Origin: Hanleya hanleyi
Taxonomy: Eukaryota; Mollusca; Polyplacophora; Lepidopleurida; Hanleyidae
Assembly: GCA_036873755.1 (NCBI GenBank)
Contig: JAVTVY010033752.1
Span: 80,882-144,881, forward strand
Direction of reading: 5' to 3'
Length of the DNA stretch: 64,000 nucleotides
In this document: one piece after another, positions 1 to 12,789 of the stretch
How positions within the stretch are numbered: position 1 is the first letter of the stretch
How the letters are laid out: every line of letters begins with the position of its first letter
Notes under the pieces: generated by a model
What the model was told of the DNA's origin: nothing
The model's database searches: none
Seen by the model: the letters and a program-made list of their open reading frames with translations, nothing else
Made by a program: the position numbers and the translations under genes

Positions 1-110
1 ACAAGTTCCATTTTTCAAGTCTTTGGTATGATCCGGCCTGGGATTGAACCCAGTACCTACCGCTTACGAGGCCGACGTTCTAACCATTAGGCCATCGCAG
101 TGCGATCCTA
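1..110 (-). repeat. tRNA-Thr-like SINE head (partial SINE)
   Basis: On the minus strand there is a Pol III internal promoter: an A box (TGGCCTAATGGTTA, about 94-81) and a B box (GGTTCAATCCC, about 50-40). Between them lies an anticodon-like loop CTCGTAA, which would read CGU (Thr). The 5' acceptor side does not pair well with the 3' side (GCCGGAT), and the sequence continues past the tRNA end into ATACCAAAGACTTGAAAAATGG, a SINE-type body. It is therefore read as a tRNA-derived SINE cut by the window edge, not a functional tRNA gene. Confidence 0.6.
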
Positions 111-689
111 AACGACATTAGCTCTTACTCTTTCATTCAATTATTCTCAAAAATAATCATCTTCGATTTAACTGCGTGGAGTACGGCGTTCGCTGAGAGA
201 TGACGATTTCGGCATCCACTGGATTTATATTATTTGTACTGTAACGAAAGTCATTTGCTGTTCTTTTTGATGATATCAGCTGATGTTCTTCACACGTGAC
301 TACCGTTGATAATGAAAGTAACTTGAGTTTACGTGAGTAAAATGGAGTGCGGCTTTAATACTTACCAGAGTGAACTGAACGCTGGGACTTTCCTATAGAG
401 TACTATGATAATCCAGGAGATGGGCAATGCCTTGAAATCCCGGGAGAATTATCTCAAACGATGAAATGATAGAATTGACCAGGGTAGGCCAGCTTGCTTC
501 ACTCGCTGTCAGGGGAAAGGCAAGGTAAATGCGGAAGTGTACAGGTAAACTTCGATGTCATCGTGTAAATTTACCAAATGGTGTTGGCGGCTGAAATTTA
601 CAAATTAAGTCTGTTTTGTATTATGGTTTAAGAAGTCCAGTTAGGCTGATCGAGTGAGTCCTGCAAAGTACTCCCGAGAATCCCCGATT

Positions 690-2105
690 GGACGGAGAAT
701 TTCGTGGTGATAATTCCTACCTCCACGCCCAGAAGAGCGGTTCTAACTCTACAAGTGAATAGATGGCGCCGTTACCTGTAACCTAGATTTATCCGGGGGA
801 GCGATGCTATCTCTATCTCCACACCCAGAAGAGCGGAGAGCATATAGGACGTGTTCCCACGAATCGAAACGATGGAATTGGATAGAAATTTCAAGGTGAG
901 CGCATCGTCATGATATTAAGCAAAAAAAGAAACAGAAATCCGGACCGCGTTTACTTTATCTCCATCTCTACCTGTTTCGACCGAATTGCACAGTCGTGCG
1001 GGACGATTTGCGTGGCCGGTGTGTAAACATTACAATAGACTCTGTCGGCCGGAAAATATTTAGTGCCGGCCTGAGAGAGACCGCCGCGAGAAGACTGCGT
1101 CGGCCGAAAATTATTCACTCTACTTTATAGCTGCAGCCGAGAGAGAATTGTGGTATTGGTCCCGGTCGATATTACTTTTCTGATAAAAGAGGCTTGCAGT
1201 TGTATAAAATCAATCCTAAACCCCACACAAACAAATGTCTATTCACACATTACTTATACACACAACTCACCGGCTTCAGACTAGGATTTGCCACACATTC
1301 ACGCTTACACTCACAAGTCACAGGCCACGGCTAGGACTTGATATTCATACAATTACCTACTCTGGTTGACCACCGGCTTCGGCTAGGGTCTACCCATTCA
1401 CACATTTACTTATACACCCAGCTCGCCTGCTTCAGGCTAGGAGCTGCCATTCTTCCATACAGCCTCAGACAAACTTGTATCTTGCTTCGACCAAGTCATG
1501 TAAGTCGCTACTATCTATTCATTAATATAGTTTCATACATTAGGGGGAAAAGAGGTTTCTTAGACCAGGTGCCTGCTCAGTCACCGTGCGTTATCAATGT
1601 TCGTTTCGCCAGATCCGGTGTGGACTGTGTAGCCGTGATCTCTGGGCTTGATGATTCGTCTTTGGAGCCAAGTCGTAGTGATTCTCTATCGAGCGGGGTC
1701 GATGGAGCTTGGGGCCTGTTCCTGCGAGGAGTGTCGTCTGCTGCCGTGGTTAGTCGTGCAGTTGACTTGTCCTGCGGTGATTTACGGAGAGACAGCCGGT
1801 GCCATAAAAGCTGTGGTACCGAGGTATGGAAAATAAACGCCGGGCTTAACCGCGGAAGAGCCAGTCGTGTGTAGACTCTGGCTGCCGCCAGGCCTGTTCG
1901 CGACTCAGCCAGGGTTTATGTGAAAAATTGTATATATCTTCTTATTATATCGGACTTCTATTTAAAAGTAACTACAAAAGTACAGGTGAGCCTACCTCCG
2001 CGATTCAGGCAAGGTGACAGGTTGAATCGAACTCCCGCGTTGGCCAAGACCACGGCATGGGTGTGTTCACTGCAGCCTCATAATTTGTCTTTCGGACCGT
2101 AGACG
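690..2105 (+). repeat. Dispersed repeat family A, copy 1 (inverted relative to 49.7-51.7 kb)
   Basis: This stretch can be followed, diverged but collinear, in the reverse complement of 49690-51720. Shared landmarks are CCAGAAGAGCGG blocks (about 730 and 825), GGCCGG-rich text near 1010-1110, repeated CACATTCACGCTTACACTCACAAG text near 1290, the TGATGATTCGTC...GTCGTCTGCTGC block near 1650-1745, CAGGCCTG near 1890, and GACAGGTTGAATCGAACTCCC near 2020. TATAAAATC sits at 1202. The 178-codon ORF inside it (1338-1874) is not conserved as protein between copies. It could be an LTR or the 5' region of a retroelement; no coding domain is seen. Confidence 0.5.
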
Positions 2106-2109
2106 ATCC

Positions 2110-3920
2110 CGTTGGATCTAGCGGATATTGCTTACTCTTTAAAATCAGCATGTTTCAACCCACCCACGTTTCAGTACCATTCTCTCAACACAGATCTACA
2201 AAATATTAATGTAAAAATAAGTCATTTGTGTCAGCTCGGATGGGTTCAAGGTATCGAAGAGGGTGAAACTTTTGCATGGTGATTTATGCATTTTGGGAAT
2301 CCAGTATACTTTTGGTATGTCGTTATGATTGGTTGGAAGACAAATACTTCTTTCCTTGAGGAACGTTTTGTGCTTGTTGAATAAATCTTCCAGAGTAAAT
2401 GCAGTTTGAGAAAAGTAGACGTATTTGATGATATGTTTACACTCAATTCCTTAACCAGCACCTGGTAATAGTAATATTTACATATGAATGTTAAGTTACC
2501 GATGAATAATGCACAGCAAACTTCAAAGGATTTGGTGGCAGACCTTGGGTTAAACCTTATTTGGACACTGATTCACTTTTTTGTTTAATATATGGGTATG
2601 CGTGCCCATGTGTGTAATTACAAGTGACCTTATTTTGAAGTTGTTTCTCTCTAATTGGCTAACAGAGGCAGTTCGAAATTCGTACGGTATGTATTTCCCG
2701 CTGATGAGTTTACTGAGATATTGGGCCAAATATAGCATTCAGTTTCACACATTCTATGTCCTAGGTCTGGCCTTAATTTTTCGATGTTGTTCGCGGCAAT
2801 TCATTCTCACGGAAGTGTAAATATTCCACGACCTTGACAAATATTGCATATCAACAACAGTAAATGTACTTTGATACTAGTAACATTGTTATTTTTCATT
2901 TTAACAATTCCATCTTGTTAACATTTACATTTCCCTTCGTGAATACCACGATATTCAATGTCTGTTGCTTTGAAATACAAGTATGTCGTGAATACCACAA
3001 TACAATTTACTGCAGAAGCTCGGTTAATTTGATCAGAAAGCGGCCAACACTAATCACTTGTATTGATCAGTTCTGTAGACGGTAATTGGATAGCCAGTCT
3101 CTGAGAACAGTATAAATGCAAGATTTTATTAATTGTCACGATCTTTGGCACTAAGTTATGGATATTTTATTGTGTGAACGTAATGCGGATTGCCAATTTA
3201 TTTACACGAGTCTTTTTTATCTTTCGGAGCAGAATATAATTGATTCGTCCATTTTGATTGAAACTGTAGTTTAAGGGTCGCTTTCTATACGGATTCCGCG
3301 GCCCATCAACTCAAAGTTTTATTCGAGTGTCAACCAATTCTGAGAACGCTGCATAGTGCTTTGAAGGGAACATTAATGATAGAGAATTTTTGTTTGACTT
3401 AGCCGAATTATGCGGCGCACTGGCGTATGTGTCTTTTCATGTTTCATGAATGTGGCACCATAATATGGGGTAGATATATATGGAGTGGTTTTGGTGTAAA
3501 CATTGGGGTAAACGGATACGGTGGCCCTGTCTCCCCTCTTCGACTGCAAGTGGATTAGTCCAGATGCGACCATGATGTCATATTACTGTTAAATATTCAT
3601 GGTATGGGTGCTCAGAACACCAAATTCAACTGAAACACGTAAGATCCTATATAGCGACATGTACGATTGGAGAGCATTGATAGGATATTAATTTATTAAT
3701 GAATTTCACGGTACATTTCTTAGTTCATAGAATACATTTACAAGCGCTGTAGCTTAGAATATGATTCGTCCAACCCAAGCACAATATATAGAACATTCGT
3801 TTCTGTTCAAATTACACTGTTCATATGAGATATATATATTTATTGAATTTGGGTGAATTTTTTTTGGAAGATTATATGCGCGGTATGGAGAGGTAGAGAA
3901 CAAAACAAAATTATTATCAA
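2110..3920. other. Intergenic stretch, no supported gene
   Basis: AT-rich sequence with only short open frames on both strands and none with a recognisable motif. A ~40-bp block at 3661-3702 (ACGATTGGAGAGCATTGATA followed by an AT-rich tail) recurs at 54196-54236, so part of this is dispersed repeat. Nothing else was recognised. Confidence 0.5.
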
Positions 3921-3923
3921 CAC

Positions 3924-4176
3924 TATTTTTGTTATTTTGGGATTACACTGTAGACTGTAGCACAGATTCTAGTGCTGAAAATGTGTCGAGTCTCGTGTGG
4001 GATTCGAACCGTCGACCATCAGAGCAAGGCGTCCAACCGCCAGCTCAATATGTCGGCCATCTATTCAGAAAGTGATACTTATTCTGGTGATCGTCGGATG
4101 GAACCCGGCGTGGGACTCCACCAATGTTCAGCACTAGAATCTGCTGTACACAGTGTAATCTCAAATAACGAAAATA
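3924..4176. mobile_element. 253-bp palindromic MITE with a tRNA-like core
   Basis: Imperfect terminal inverted repeats of about 28 bp: left TATTTTTGTTATTTTGGGAT and, at the right end read on the minus strand, TATTTTCGTTATTTGAGATT; both continue into TACACTGT. A second, inner inverted pair lies at 3956-3980 and 4127-4149 (GATTCTAGTGCTGAA / TTCAGCACTAGAATC). Between them, on the minus strand, is a tRNA-like block with B box GGTTCGAATCC (about 4010-3999) and A-box-like TGAGCTGGCGGTTGG. No clear target duplication was found. It is either a MITE that captured a tRNA-derived piece or a SINE inserted in a MITE. Confidence 0.65.
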
Positions 4177-4189
4177 CTATATGATCACC

Positions 4190-7100
4190 TTCTAAATGAC
4201 AAAAATATATTTCAAAAACTGTGGATTACATGTAAAGCATTTTCAAGAGAGCGGAATTAGCTGTTAAAGCGAAGTATTTTTGGATCAGTGAGTAGATTTA
4301 CGGACTCCGGAACACTTTTTGCGTTTATACTAGCGACCTTATTGGATATCACGTTCCGTATTAAGGATACTGTATCGGCTCGAAGCTTCAAAATCTCGAT
4401 TTTTGTTTTTTTGTCTTAAAACCAGAGTACACAGTCAAACATACAAGTTGGGGGAATAAGAAATTATGAAAATTAGTGCATTGAAGTAAAAAAAACATGA
4501 CTTTAAAACTCAAGCCATTCGTGGTGCAGTAGCGCTGATTGGTTTTTGGCCATTTTCTCGGTTTAGTTTTTTGCCGAAAAGTGGTTTTTCCCCGTATTAA
4601 TTCCTCTCTTGTTATTTGATGTACAAACATGAAATTTGGACACAATATTCCAATCATGCAGATCTTCCAAACGTTAAATCAAATTTTATAAGTTCAGCAT
4701 TGTTCATGAATTATTTATGATTTGGTGGAGAGGGGTCGAGTTTTTGTAGATTTTTTCAACCTTTCAACTTTGCACGACGATAAAATAACTTCTAGGCTCT
4801 AACTAAAACAAGCGCTGAATGAGCGCAAAGACCTCCGTCGAGGCAACAGGATCAGTAGGGGAATAGTACATCACTGAATAACATAGGGCCGAATGCCAAG
4901 CTCAATTTTGTATTTGTTGACGTTAACTTCACCAATGGTAATCAACGTGAGATTGAGGGTTCCCCACTAGCATGTCCAGCTGGGGATGTGGAAGCCACAT
5001 TCCCCGCAAATAATATTTCTTTGATTTCACGTGCTTGAAATATTGGGGTATGGAATACAGTATATTGATGGAAAACCTGGAATACTGCTTGAGACATTAG
5101 GCCCCTTCCCACCCACACCTCCCCATGAGAGGACACCCCCACCCAAATCAACACGTTAGCGGCAGAAATGAGACCCTGTGTGCCTAGTTTTACCAACTTG
5201 CTTGTGATTTTATGCTATAGGCCCTACACATCAACACTTCATATTTTGTATGTGTACAGTATAGCATCCTCATTGACAGAATCCTCTACAAAACACATCT
5301 GATTTTACCGACATTCCGTTCTGATCTGTCTCAGCATCATGTGCTGATTCAATGAGCTCGGAATAATTTTGTATGCTGGTGTTACAGGTCACCTTCACCA
5401 TAATGTATCAATTACCATGGACTTGTACATGTATCACATTCATATTGAATGGTGATGGCTGATGAGAATATTGCCCATATGGAACAAATGGCTGGATTCC
5501 AGCGAATAAAAAGTTCATGCTAATCATAAACAACATACAATTAATAATACTATCAAATAATTATGTATATTCCTTGTCGACATCAATATAATACAGACAA
5601 TATTATGACTGAATCAGGGTAACAGATATCCAAGGGTATATATGTCTACACTAAACTGAAGGAGATCCATGATGCGTATTATATTATGATGTAAAACTTC
5701 ACTTGCTAATCTCGATTATGTTGCTTATTGTGAAAATAAATGAAGTTATGAAAATAAATTTAGTATGATTGCCCATTACGCTCAAATTAGAAATATCTTC
5801 AGCAGGTAAAGTTAAGCCAATCATAGCAATATATAACACCATGGTATTGTTGTAATATCACCCAGGTATTGATCTTTGGCTAAGAATGTAATGAGATACA
5901 TATACCTGTTCTTTGTGTTATTCTGTATGCAGTTCATTCTGTATGTATTTTATACATGTACATATACCAGAAGTGGAATTGAAATTTGAATAAAATAATC
6001 AAAATATGTTCGATTTTTACCTCTACTCAGGAAATGAAGTCTTTGTTTCTAGAAGCTAAATCATTTCAGACACATTCAAGTCCTCACCTGGTCAAGGGAG
6101 ATAATTTTGTAAAAAAAAAACAAAAAAAAAACAAGTATAGATCCACACTGGCGCAGACCAGAAAGTTTTATGACCTTTGATGATATTTGTGGAGCATGCT
6201 GCAGGACTTCAACTTTCATGAATCTGATATTATCCACACAATCCCATTCTACATGATATTTTTGCCATAGCACCGATAAACTAGATCCCTTCATTTATGT
6301 GGTCTAGATCCAGGAGCTATTGGGGGCTGCAGGTTTTGTAAAAGTTAGATCCAATTATTCTGAGATAAGGAATGAAGTCCGGCATGGTTGTTTTAAGTTA
6401 AAACTGGGCATCCTTGAAAATGTCTGACCGATTGACACATGTATCACTCTGCCGGTCATCATTACATGCGTAATGTTTATCACAAGAGAGAATATGTATA
6501 CTGTGTTTGAGGAATATTTCTGCCTCCCCAATGGAAGGCGAAATTTGAATGAATGGTCTGTGTTGTCAGTGTGTCTGATGTCCCCCTTGCAAGGACAAGA
6601 AAATTTTCTATGTAATTTATTATTTATTGATATATTTATTGATTTTCTTTTTGTCTAATTGTGTTCTGTTCAAGTCATTTGGCATTGGTAAAACCTGAAA
6701 TGTATATCATGTTCTCCTTATTTCATCTAGTGATACATGTGTACTGTCTGTTTGGTTCCAGATCACGGGGCTGAACAAAGCATGTGAAATGTGATCGTAT
6801 GGCAAATAAATGGCCAGTGGTATGTCCAGGGCTTAAAACTACAAAACAAAATTGAGAACGGTTCCATCCATGCTATCAGTCAAAAATCTCAATAATGTAG
6901 GCCTACATGTGGAATGTAGACACTCCTTTGTTTCAGCTACAATTCAGAATAAGTTTTCAGAATATTATCAGGGTTTAACAAGCAAATTATTCTTCATCAA
7001 CAAGTATCACAGCACACAATGTGGATGCCACTAAACTGTTAGGATAAATGAATAGAAAAGTATATGTATATTATTTATCAGCTTTATTAAATAAGTTTAC

Positions 7101-9475
7101 AGACTCACGCAGGTAGATCAATTTGGTGCTTCTGCAAAATCAAACCATTATTCAACTGCCAAATGCCAAGATAAATAGCCCCCCCCGGAAATATAATTTA
7201 TCAGCAAAATTTAGAATAACTGTTTTTGAACACCCAGGTTGGTGGATATCATCAACTGAAAGAAAACGACAGGGTTCCCACACCTTGGGGATTTCAAAAT
7301 TCTAGACCTTTTCCATACCTTTTTCAAGACCTATCAAGTGTTTTTCCAGACTCAATGGACGCTTCAAATCAGCTATTACATTATACATTGCCAGGAAGAA
7401 TTTTGAGACCGTTAGGTGATATGAATCAAAACTAGTCAAGCTCAAGATGAACAATTAACTCCTTTATTATGATGATGATGTACATTGAGATCACTGCACC
7501 AACTTACAACTCGAAAATCAAAGCAGGTTCCAAATTGACAGAATGTTTCAAAAGCACAGCATGATGAACATTTTTATTTAAAAATAAATTCACGTTTTCT
7601 TTCATTCTATGAAACAGAAATTAAAAGAATCAGGTTTATTGCTCTTTTTTGTCATACAGACTCACTAAGCCAGAATGAAAAAAAACAAAGACAAAAAAAA
7701 AACGAAGACAAAAAAAAAGACCAAAAAAAAATTAAATGAAATGGCTGAAAAGTGTTCTAGTTCTGCAAAATCTTGATTGGATTGGAGAATCCCTCAAATT
7801 AATTTCAGAATAATTGTTCATCTTTATATCGTTTGAACAAGTTAAAAAAAATATTAGAACTGATAAGACAACAAAGCTAGAAAAAAATACCAAGGGAGAC
7901 AACTTTTGTACAAGTGCTCTAGAAGTATTGAGCGGAGTTATCCCCCTTCAAAACGTTGCCCCTGGAAACCGTAAACCACGCAATTTGCGTGCAGCTTGGA
8001 GGAGATATTTTGTGTCAATTATCATTACCAATAAAGATTGCAATTATCAACACCAGTTTTATCAGACTGTAGTAACTTACAAAGTGAATGACAGGTACAC
8101 GATTCACACAAACGGACGAACCCACGAGGAGATGAATGGGTGTGAATGGACTGGTGCCGCAAGACAGTACATCTTCGGGAAATTTATGACCTATTCCAAG
8201 GTTCTAAGCGTGACATGTACATGATCAGGTCAGGGCATTTGCAGCATTTCTGTTCTTCATTCAGTACATAGTACTGTTCATACGCCCTATGATATGTACT
8301 TTTGTTGCTAACATTATGCAAGTTTTGTTGTTAAAAAATAAAACTGAACGTACTTGTAGGCCTACTCGTTTGAAGCAGCAGACATTATAAATTTAGTTGA
8401 CCTAGATTCTGCATTGAAGATCAACCATTGAAACGCGGAAAACAACGAATTACGTCAATTATACAGTATTTTCGCCTGCATGTTGTCTGATCGTACTATT
8501 CTTGTTTATCTGATGATGCTAAACAATAATGATCTTGTGAACTTTGGGATAGGCCTAGGTCATAAATTTTATGAAGATGTACCATTTTGCGAGGACAGGA
8601 CCGGATAGCTCTGGTTTCGAGATTGAGGTGGAACCCGACTACAGAAGCAAGGCCCACTGCAATGCATTGCAATGGGGAACCCCGTTATTTCAATTGTGTC
8701 CAAAGAAAAGATTCAAGATTTCGTCGGGAACCATGACGATCCCTATTGGAAATACTATGAGTCGTGGGTTCCCCATATGACAATTATTTGGCGGGAGATT
8801 TCACGTTGCGCTCTTAGACCTCCGTCTGATCGACGGAGGTAAAAACTGAAGCAACATATTTTTATTCAAATGGTCAAGTTCATTATTCCAAAAAAGCAAG
8901 TTTGTTTGATGAAAACTGAGAGAGTTATTAGCGCGTGATTTTGAGAATTATATTTTTCTAAATGACATCATTTATCTTTAAATAAATCGATTTTTGTTAT
9001 CAATTCGAGAAAGTTATTTATTTATTTAAATTCCTTGAATCAAGGGCTTTCAGAAAATGTATAGTTTGTGTGGATACAAAAAAGCCCTGCCCCGTATAAT
9101 TAAGCAAAATTGTGATACATACACGTACGCAACTGGGACCCGATACAGTAACCTTAAGGATATATATATATAGTGAGGTGTACACTGTTAATTTATACAC
9201 AAAATTAAGCGAGGTGAAAGAAAGGTGGAAATAATTATATTCTTGTGGAGATCTGTTTTTGTTTTACTAACCACAACAACTCTAGCAACGATGACCATTT
9301 CTTGTCCAGCCTCTTTGGTTTCAGGTCTTTAAGTTCATAATTAAAGACCCCCATCATCCCAACGACACTCTTTCCTCCGACCAGATTTATAAAAGAATCG
9401 TTATAACGATTTTGCGCGTGGCAATGTTACAGAGTTTGGTTACATTGTTTTGCAAACTTGATTAGCCTGGACGCA
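4190..9475. other. Intergenic stretch, no supported gene
   Basis: About 5 kb without a convincing exon. Things seen: AAGGGAGATAA followed by A-rich runs near 6098-6130, an A-rich tract at 7677-7735, and a GGGTTCCCACACCTTGGGGA block near 7272-7330 of a type common in DNA elements. There is also a 136-codon ORF (7814-8224) that starts in A-rich text and has no recognisable domain, and a small hairpin ACCTCCGTC...GACGGAGGT at 8818-8840. Confidence 0.45.
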
Positions 9476-9484
9476 ATAATTATG

Positions 9485-9516
9485 TCTCCCCCAACTATGT
9501 TGGGGGGAGACATCTA
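9485..9516. repeat. GTCTCCCCCAA hairpin
   Basis: GTCTCCCCCAACtatgTTGGGGGGAGAC is a strong inverted repeat. It is followed by ATCTAGTG, CTGTCTGTCTGG and GGATGGATGGA text. This combination is known to me as an abundant dispersed-repeat terminus in several marine invertebrate genomes. The related end may be the TGTCTGGGGGGAGCATG text near 11142-11158. Confidence 0.5.
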
Positions 9517-9547
9517 GTGTTTGTGCTGTCTGTCTGGATGGATGGAT

Positions 9548-10035
9548 GGATTACAAGCGTCTAGTCCGTCATTCATAATCCAGCCGTCGTCCATTAGAGA
9601 ATATCCGCGTCCATAATCCAAAGACCTATTCCATTTCCATATAACAGTATTAGCACCAAATTCAAAAAGACAAAAGTATACATAAACATAGGCTTGTTTC
9701 CTGCAAGAGAAAGCGGTCAACAGTTTTCAATGATGCCGGCAAGACATCATGATGTTCCAAAATATCAAATCCGTATCGCTGATCAGTATTCTTAATCCAT
9801 AATATTCGTTATAGAGTCGTCATCTAAAAATGATGTACCTCAGTCACGCTTTGATTGTGACTGTTCATATGAGTACCATGAGGATCTTGAAGTACATGGG
9901 CTCATACGGCCCCTAGCCCCGGGTTAAGCGGAATTAGACACATGTTACGAAACGTAGCCCCATAGATCTTGCACGCTACGTTCGTATTTTGCTATCAGCA
10001 TGCGATATGTATCGCCAAATTTGAGAAACTTTGAG
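9548..10035 (+). repeat. Dispersed repeat family B, copy 1 (~480 bp; second copy at 55.16-55.65 kb)
   Basis: Nearly the same text, in the same orientation, is found at 55163-55648, from ATTACAAGCGTCT to CGCCAAATTTGAGAAAC, with scattered substitutions and a few small indels. Minus-strand ORFs in both copies share a KWNRSLDYGRGYSL peptide, but this follows from the DNA repeat and is not evidence of a gene. Confidence 0.8.
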
Positions 10036-10249
10036 TGAAGGCGCTTGGTAGAATAGCCCTGTTTTATAAGTTTCTGCAACAGTGTTTTGTGACGTTGATT
10101 AAAATCATCACATTTAACACAGGATCTAGAAAATGCTACTAAGCGAGATATGTATACGCCATATGCAGGTCCCACTGGAATATTACTATCCAGAAAGGGA
10201 TAGTTTACGATGTCGAAATTGTAATCATCTCTTTTGTCATAAAGTCGAC

Positions 10250-10740
10250 GAGAGAGAATGGATGGATGGATGTCTGGATGGATGTCTGTCCGTCCCCTTG
10301 CCTTGTCTGCAAGATATCTTGAGAACTACTGGACGGAATTTCATCCAACTTGGATGGAAGCTTCAGTGGGATAGCCCCCTCATTTGATTAGGTTTTGATG
10401 TATGTGCGTGCATTCATCCGTGTCCGGTGTCCGTCCGCCCGTCCGTCCATCTACTTGTACATGTATATACAGGCCTTGTCTGCAAGATATCTTGAGAACT
10501 ACTGGACGGAATTTCACCAAACTTGGATGGAAGCTTCATTGGGATAGCCCCCTCATTTGATTAGGTTTTGGTGTGTGTGCATGCATTCATCCGTGTCCGA
10601 CGTCCGTCCGTCCGTCCATCTACTTGTACATGTATATACAGGCATTGTCTGCAATATATCTTGAGAACTACTGGATGGAATTTCACAAAACTTGGATGGA
10701 AGCTTCATTGGGATAGCCACCTCATTTGATCAGGTTTTTA
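10250..10740. repeat. Short tandem block, ~185-bp unit
   Basis: Three imperfect copies of a block containing CTTGAGAACTACTGGACGGA, CTTGGATGGAAGCTTCA and GGGATAGCCCCCTCATTTGA, near 10317, 10492 and 10660. Runs of GGATGGATGGATG / GTCCGTCCGTCC lie between them. Confidence 0.7.
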
Positions 10741-10748
10741 TGGTGTTC

Positions 10749-11112
10749 TACTTGGGCCAATTTGATCTCGCGCGTCGACTTGCAAAAGGGCGACGCGCGA
10801 CGGGCGACGCGAAGCGTTTTGAAACCCGACGTCGCCCTCTCCGTCGCGCGTCGCCTTTTGCAATGTTAAAGAGATAGGCCAAAACTGATGGTGTCTTATT
10901 TGGGCCAATTGCCCTATCTCCTAACATTGTAAAATTCGACGCGCGACGCGCGACGGAGAGGGCGACGTCGCCTTTCAAAACGCGACGTCGCCCTTTTCCG
11001 TCGCGCGTCGCCCTTTTAAAGGGCGACGCGCGACGCGCGGCGGACATTCGCGTCGTGCGTCGCCCTTTTAAAAGGGCGACGGACGACGGACGACGGACAT
11101 TCGCGTCGCGCG
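10749..11112. mobile_element. CpG-dense fold-back cluster of GGCGACGCGCGACG words
   Basis: Dense palindromic GCGACGCGCGACG / CGTCGCGCGTCGCC arrays. Two starts of the same end sequence are seen: TACTTGGGCCAATTTGATCT (10749) and TATTTGGGCCAATTGCCCTA (about 10889). An inverted partner (GCAATGTTAAAGAGATAGGCC) lies at 10860-10881. This looks like two abutting copies of a non-autonomous inverted-repeat element whose ends begin with TAY and whose interior is built of one repeated palindrome. The long open frames here on both strands are by-products of the low-complexity repeat. Confidence 0.6.
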
Positions 11113-11637
11113 TCGCCCTTTTGGTTTACAAAAGTGCGCATGTCTGGGGGGAGCATGTATTACTATAATGTTCACAGCTGTGATTTTCGATTCTTGTAGC
11201 TCCTGACTGACCGGTGTTGGTAATTATGTTTTTGCTGATCAATTTTCGAAGACTGGTACCTGTATTCCACAAAATCCACAAATTCGCTTGTCAATGTGTT
11301 ACTATTTCGCCGGACTAATACGTCAATTAAATTCAAGTTTCCATTAATGAACAAAAGCGTATGTAAGTAACTATTATGCAGGATTAACAGTAACGACTGG
11401 GAAACAGAGGGAAAATAATTAATCGCTTGTATAGTTCAATGGAACTGTGAGATCTTACATTCTGGAGACCTGTTAAAACGCGCCACGTTGCATTTTATCT
11501 CGAATCATACAACCCTTTTTCTGCCATTTCAGACAAGTGACTATATGCATGATATGCTGTCAAAGTAAAGGTGAGGTGTGGGGTCATTTAACTACGGAAG
11601 CCCTCAGGGGACATGGGAGAAAAAAAAATTGGCATTG

Positions 11638-11890
11638 CTATGTCGTGCGCACGAGATAGACGCTATCTCGTTCGCACGAGTTAGTCGCTATGTCGTGCGA
11701 AAGACTTAGCTTCTATCTCGTGCGCACGACATAGAAACGAGGCTTCATGTTAAATGCACATAAGGCCTCGGTTTGGCCACACTGAGCCTCGTTCCTATCT
11801 CGTGCGCACGACATAGATCCTATCTCGTGGGAACGAGTTAGCTTGTATCTCGTGCGAACGAGTTAGCTCCTATCTCGTGGGAACGAGTTA
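11638..11890. repeat. Left array 1 of TCTCGTGCGCACGAGA-type palindromes
   Basis: Palindromic ~25-bp units with both GTGCGCAC and GTGGGAAC cores, interrupted by the GAGGCTTCATGTTAAATGCA and CCTCGGTTTGGCCACACTGA linkers. Almost identical, inverted, to 44328-44620. Confidence 0.9.
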
Positions 11891-12789
11891 GCACTTCTCG
11901 CGAAATAAAGTAATTTTAGGTACTTGTACGCGTAATCGCAAAAACTTTGAAGAGACCATTTTAAATTTACCCATGGTCCCCAAAATTATAGGCTATCACA
12001 AAATGTCAGCTCTTTATTATTTATCGCTTCGAGTATAGTCCAACGGTTGTGTAGGTGGAGTGGGTGGGAGAGAAAGTGGGTGGTGGGGTTACCGCAGCAC
12101 ATTCCCCAAGGCCTAAAGTTCTGACGGCGACATGAACGGGTGTAGAACTGGAAGTCGTAAGTTTGTAATAGGCTTTGGTTTTCATGTAGTATTAAAATTA
12201 CCCAATAACCCTACCAGGCCTGAAATAGGGGTGGGGGGAGGGGGTTATTATGACCCACCGCCTCCTATCAAACTTGAGAGCAGAGACAGCGTAACTATGC
12301 AGTTTATCAAATTGGAGTCACCTTAAGTCTATTTGCATAAAACCTGGAGAGGAGGATCATGGGAAAAATCAAAATGGTGTTCAAGTCGAAGTAACAGAAA
12401 AGTTATATTTTGCATCTTTCTTCAAAATGTTTGCTTTTCTGTCGATATTCAACATCTGCTTTTATTCCATATCTGATTATTATTAACTGATATGCTATGC
12501 ACTATTTGCGGAGAAAATCACATTAATTAAAGAATCGAAAAATCTGACTGAACAATCGACCAATTAATGTCTTTTGCAATATGATGTCATCGACACGTGA
12601 CTGGATGTTTTTACATTTTCAGGTAAAGTTTTACCCAAAGATATAGTGTGGTAAGTTTGGGTTACCTAGCGCAAGGGATAAGAACGATGTTTTGTGATGG
12701 AGCGGGAGTGGAGGTGGGGACAAATCCCACGCTCTTCTTTACCGACCTGGAAAAGTCTCAAAAACCCAGGACTGGAGATCCGCGCTAAG

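Noticed and set aside
1..110. Functional tRNA-Thr gene
   Set aside because: The acceptor stem is mostly unpaired and the sequence runs on into SINE body text.
1338..1874. 178-codon ORF as a gene
   Set aside because: It lies in dispersed repeat family A; the other copy does not keep the frame and no domain is recognised.
7814..8224. 136-codon ORF as a gene
   Set aside because: It opens in A-rich low-complexity text, shows no domain and has no supporting splice context.
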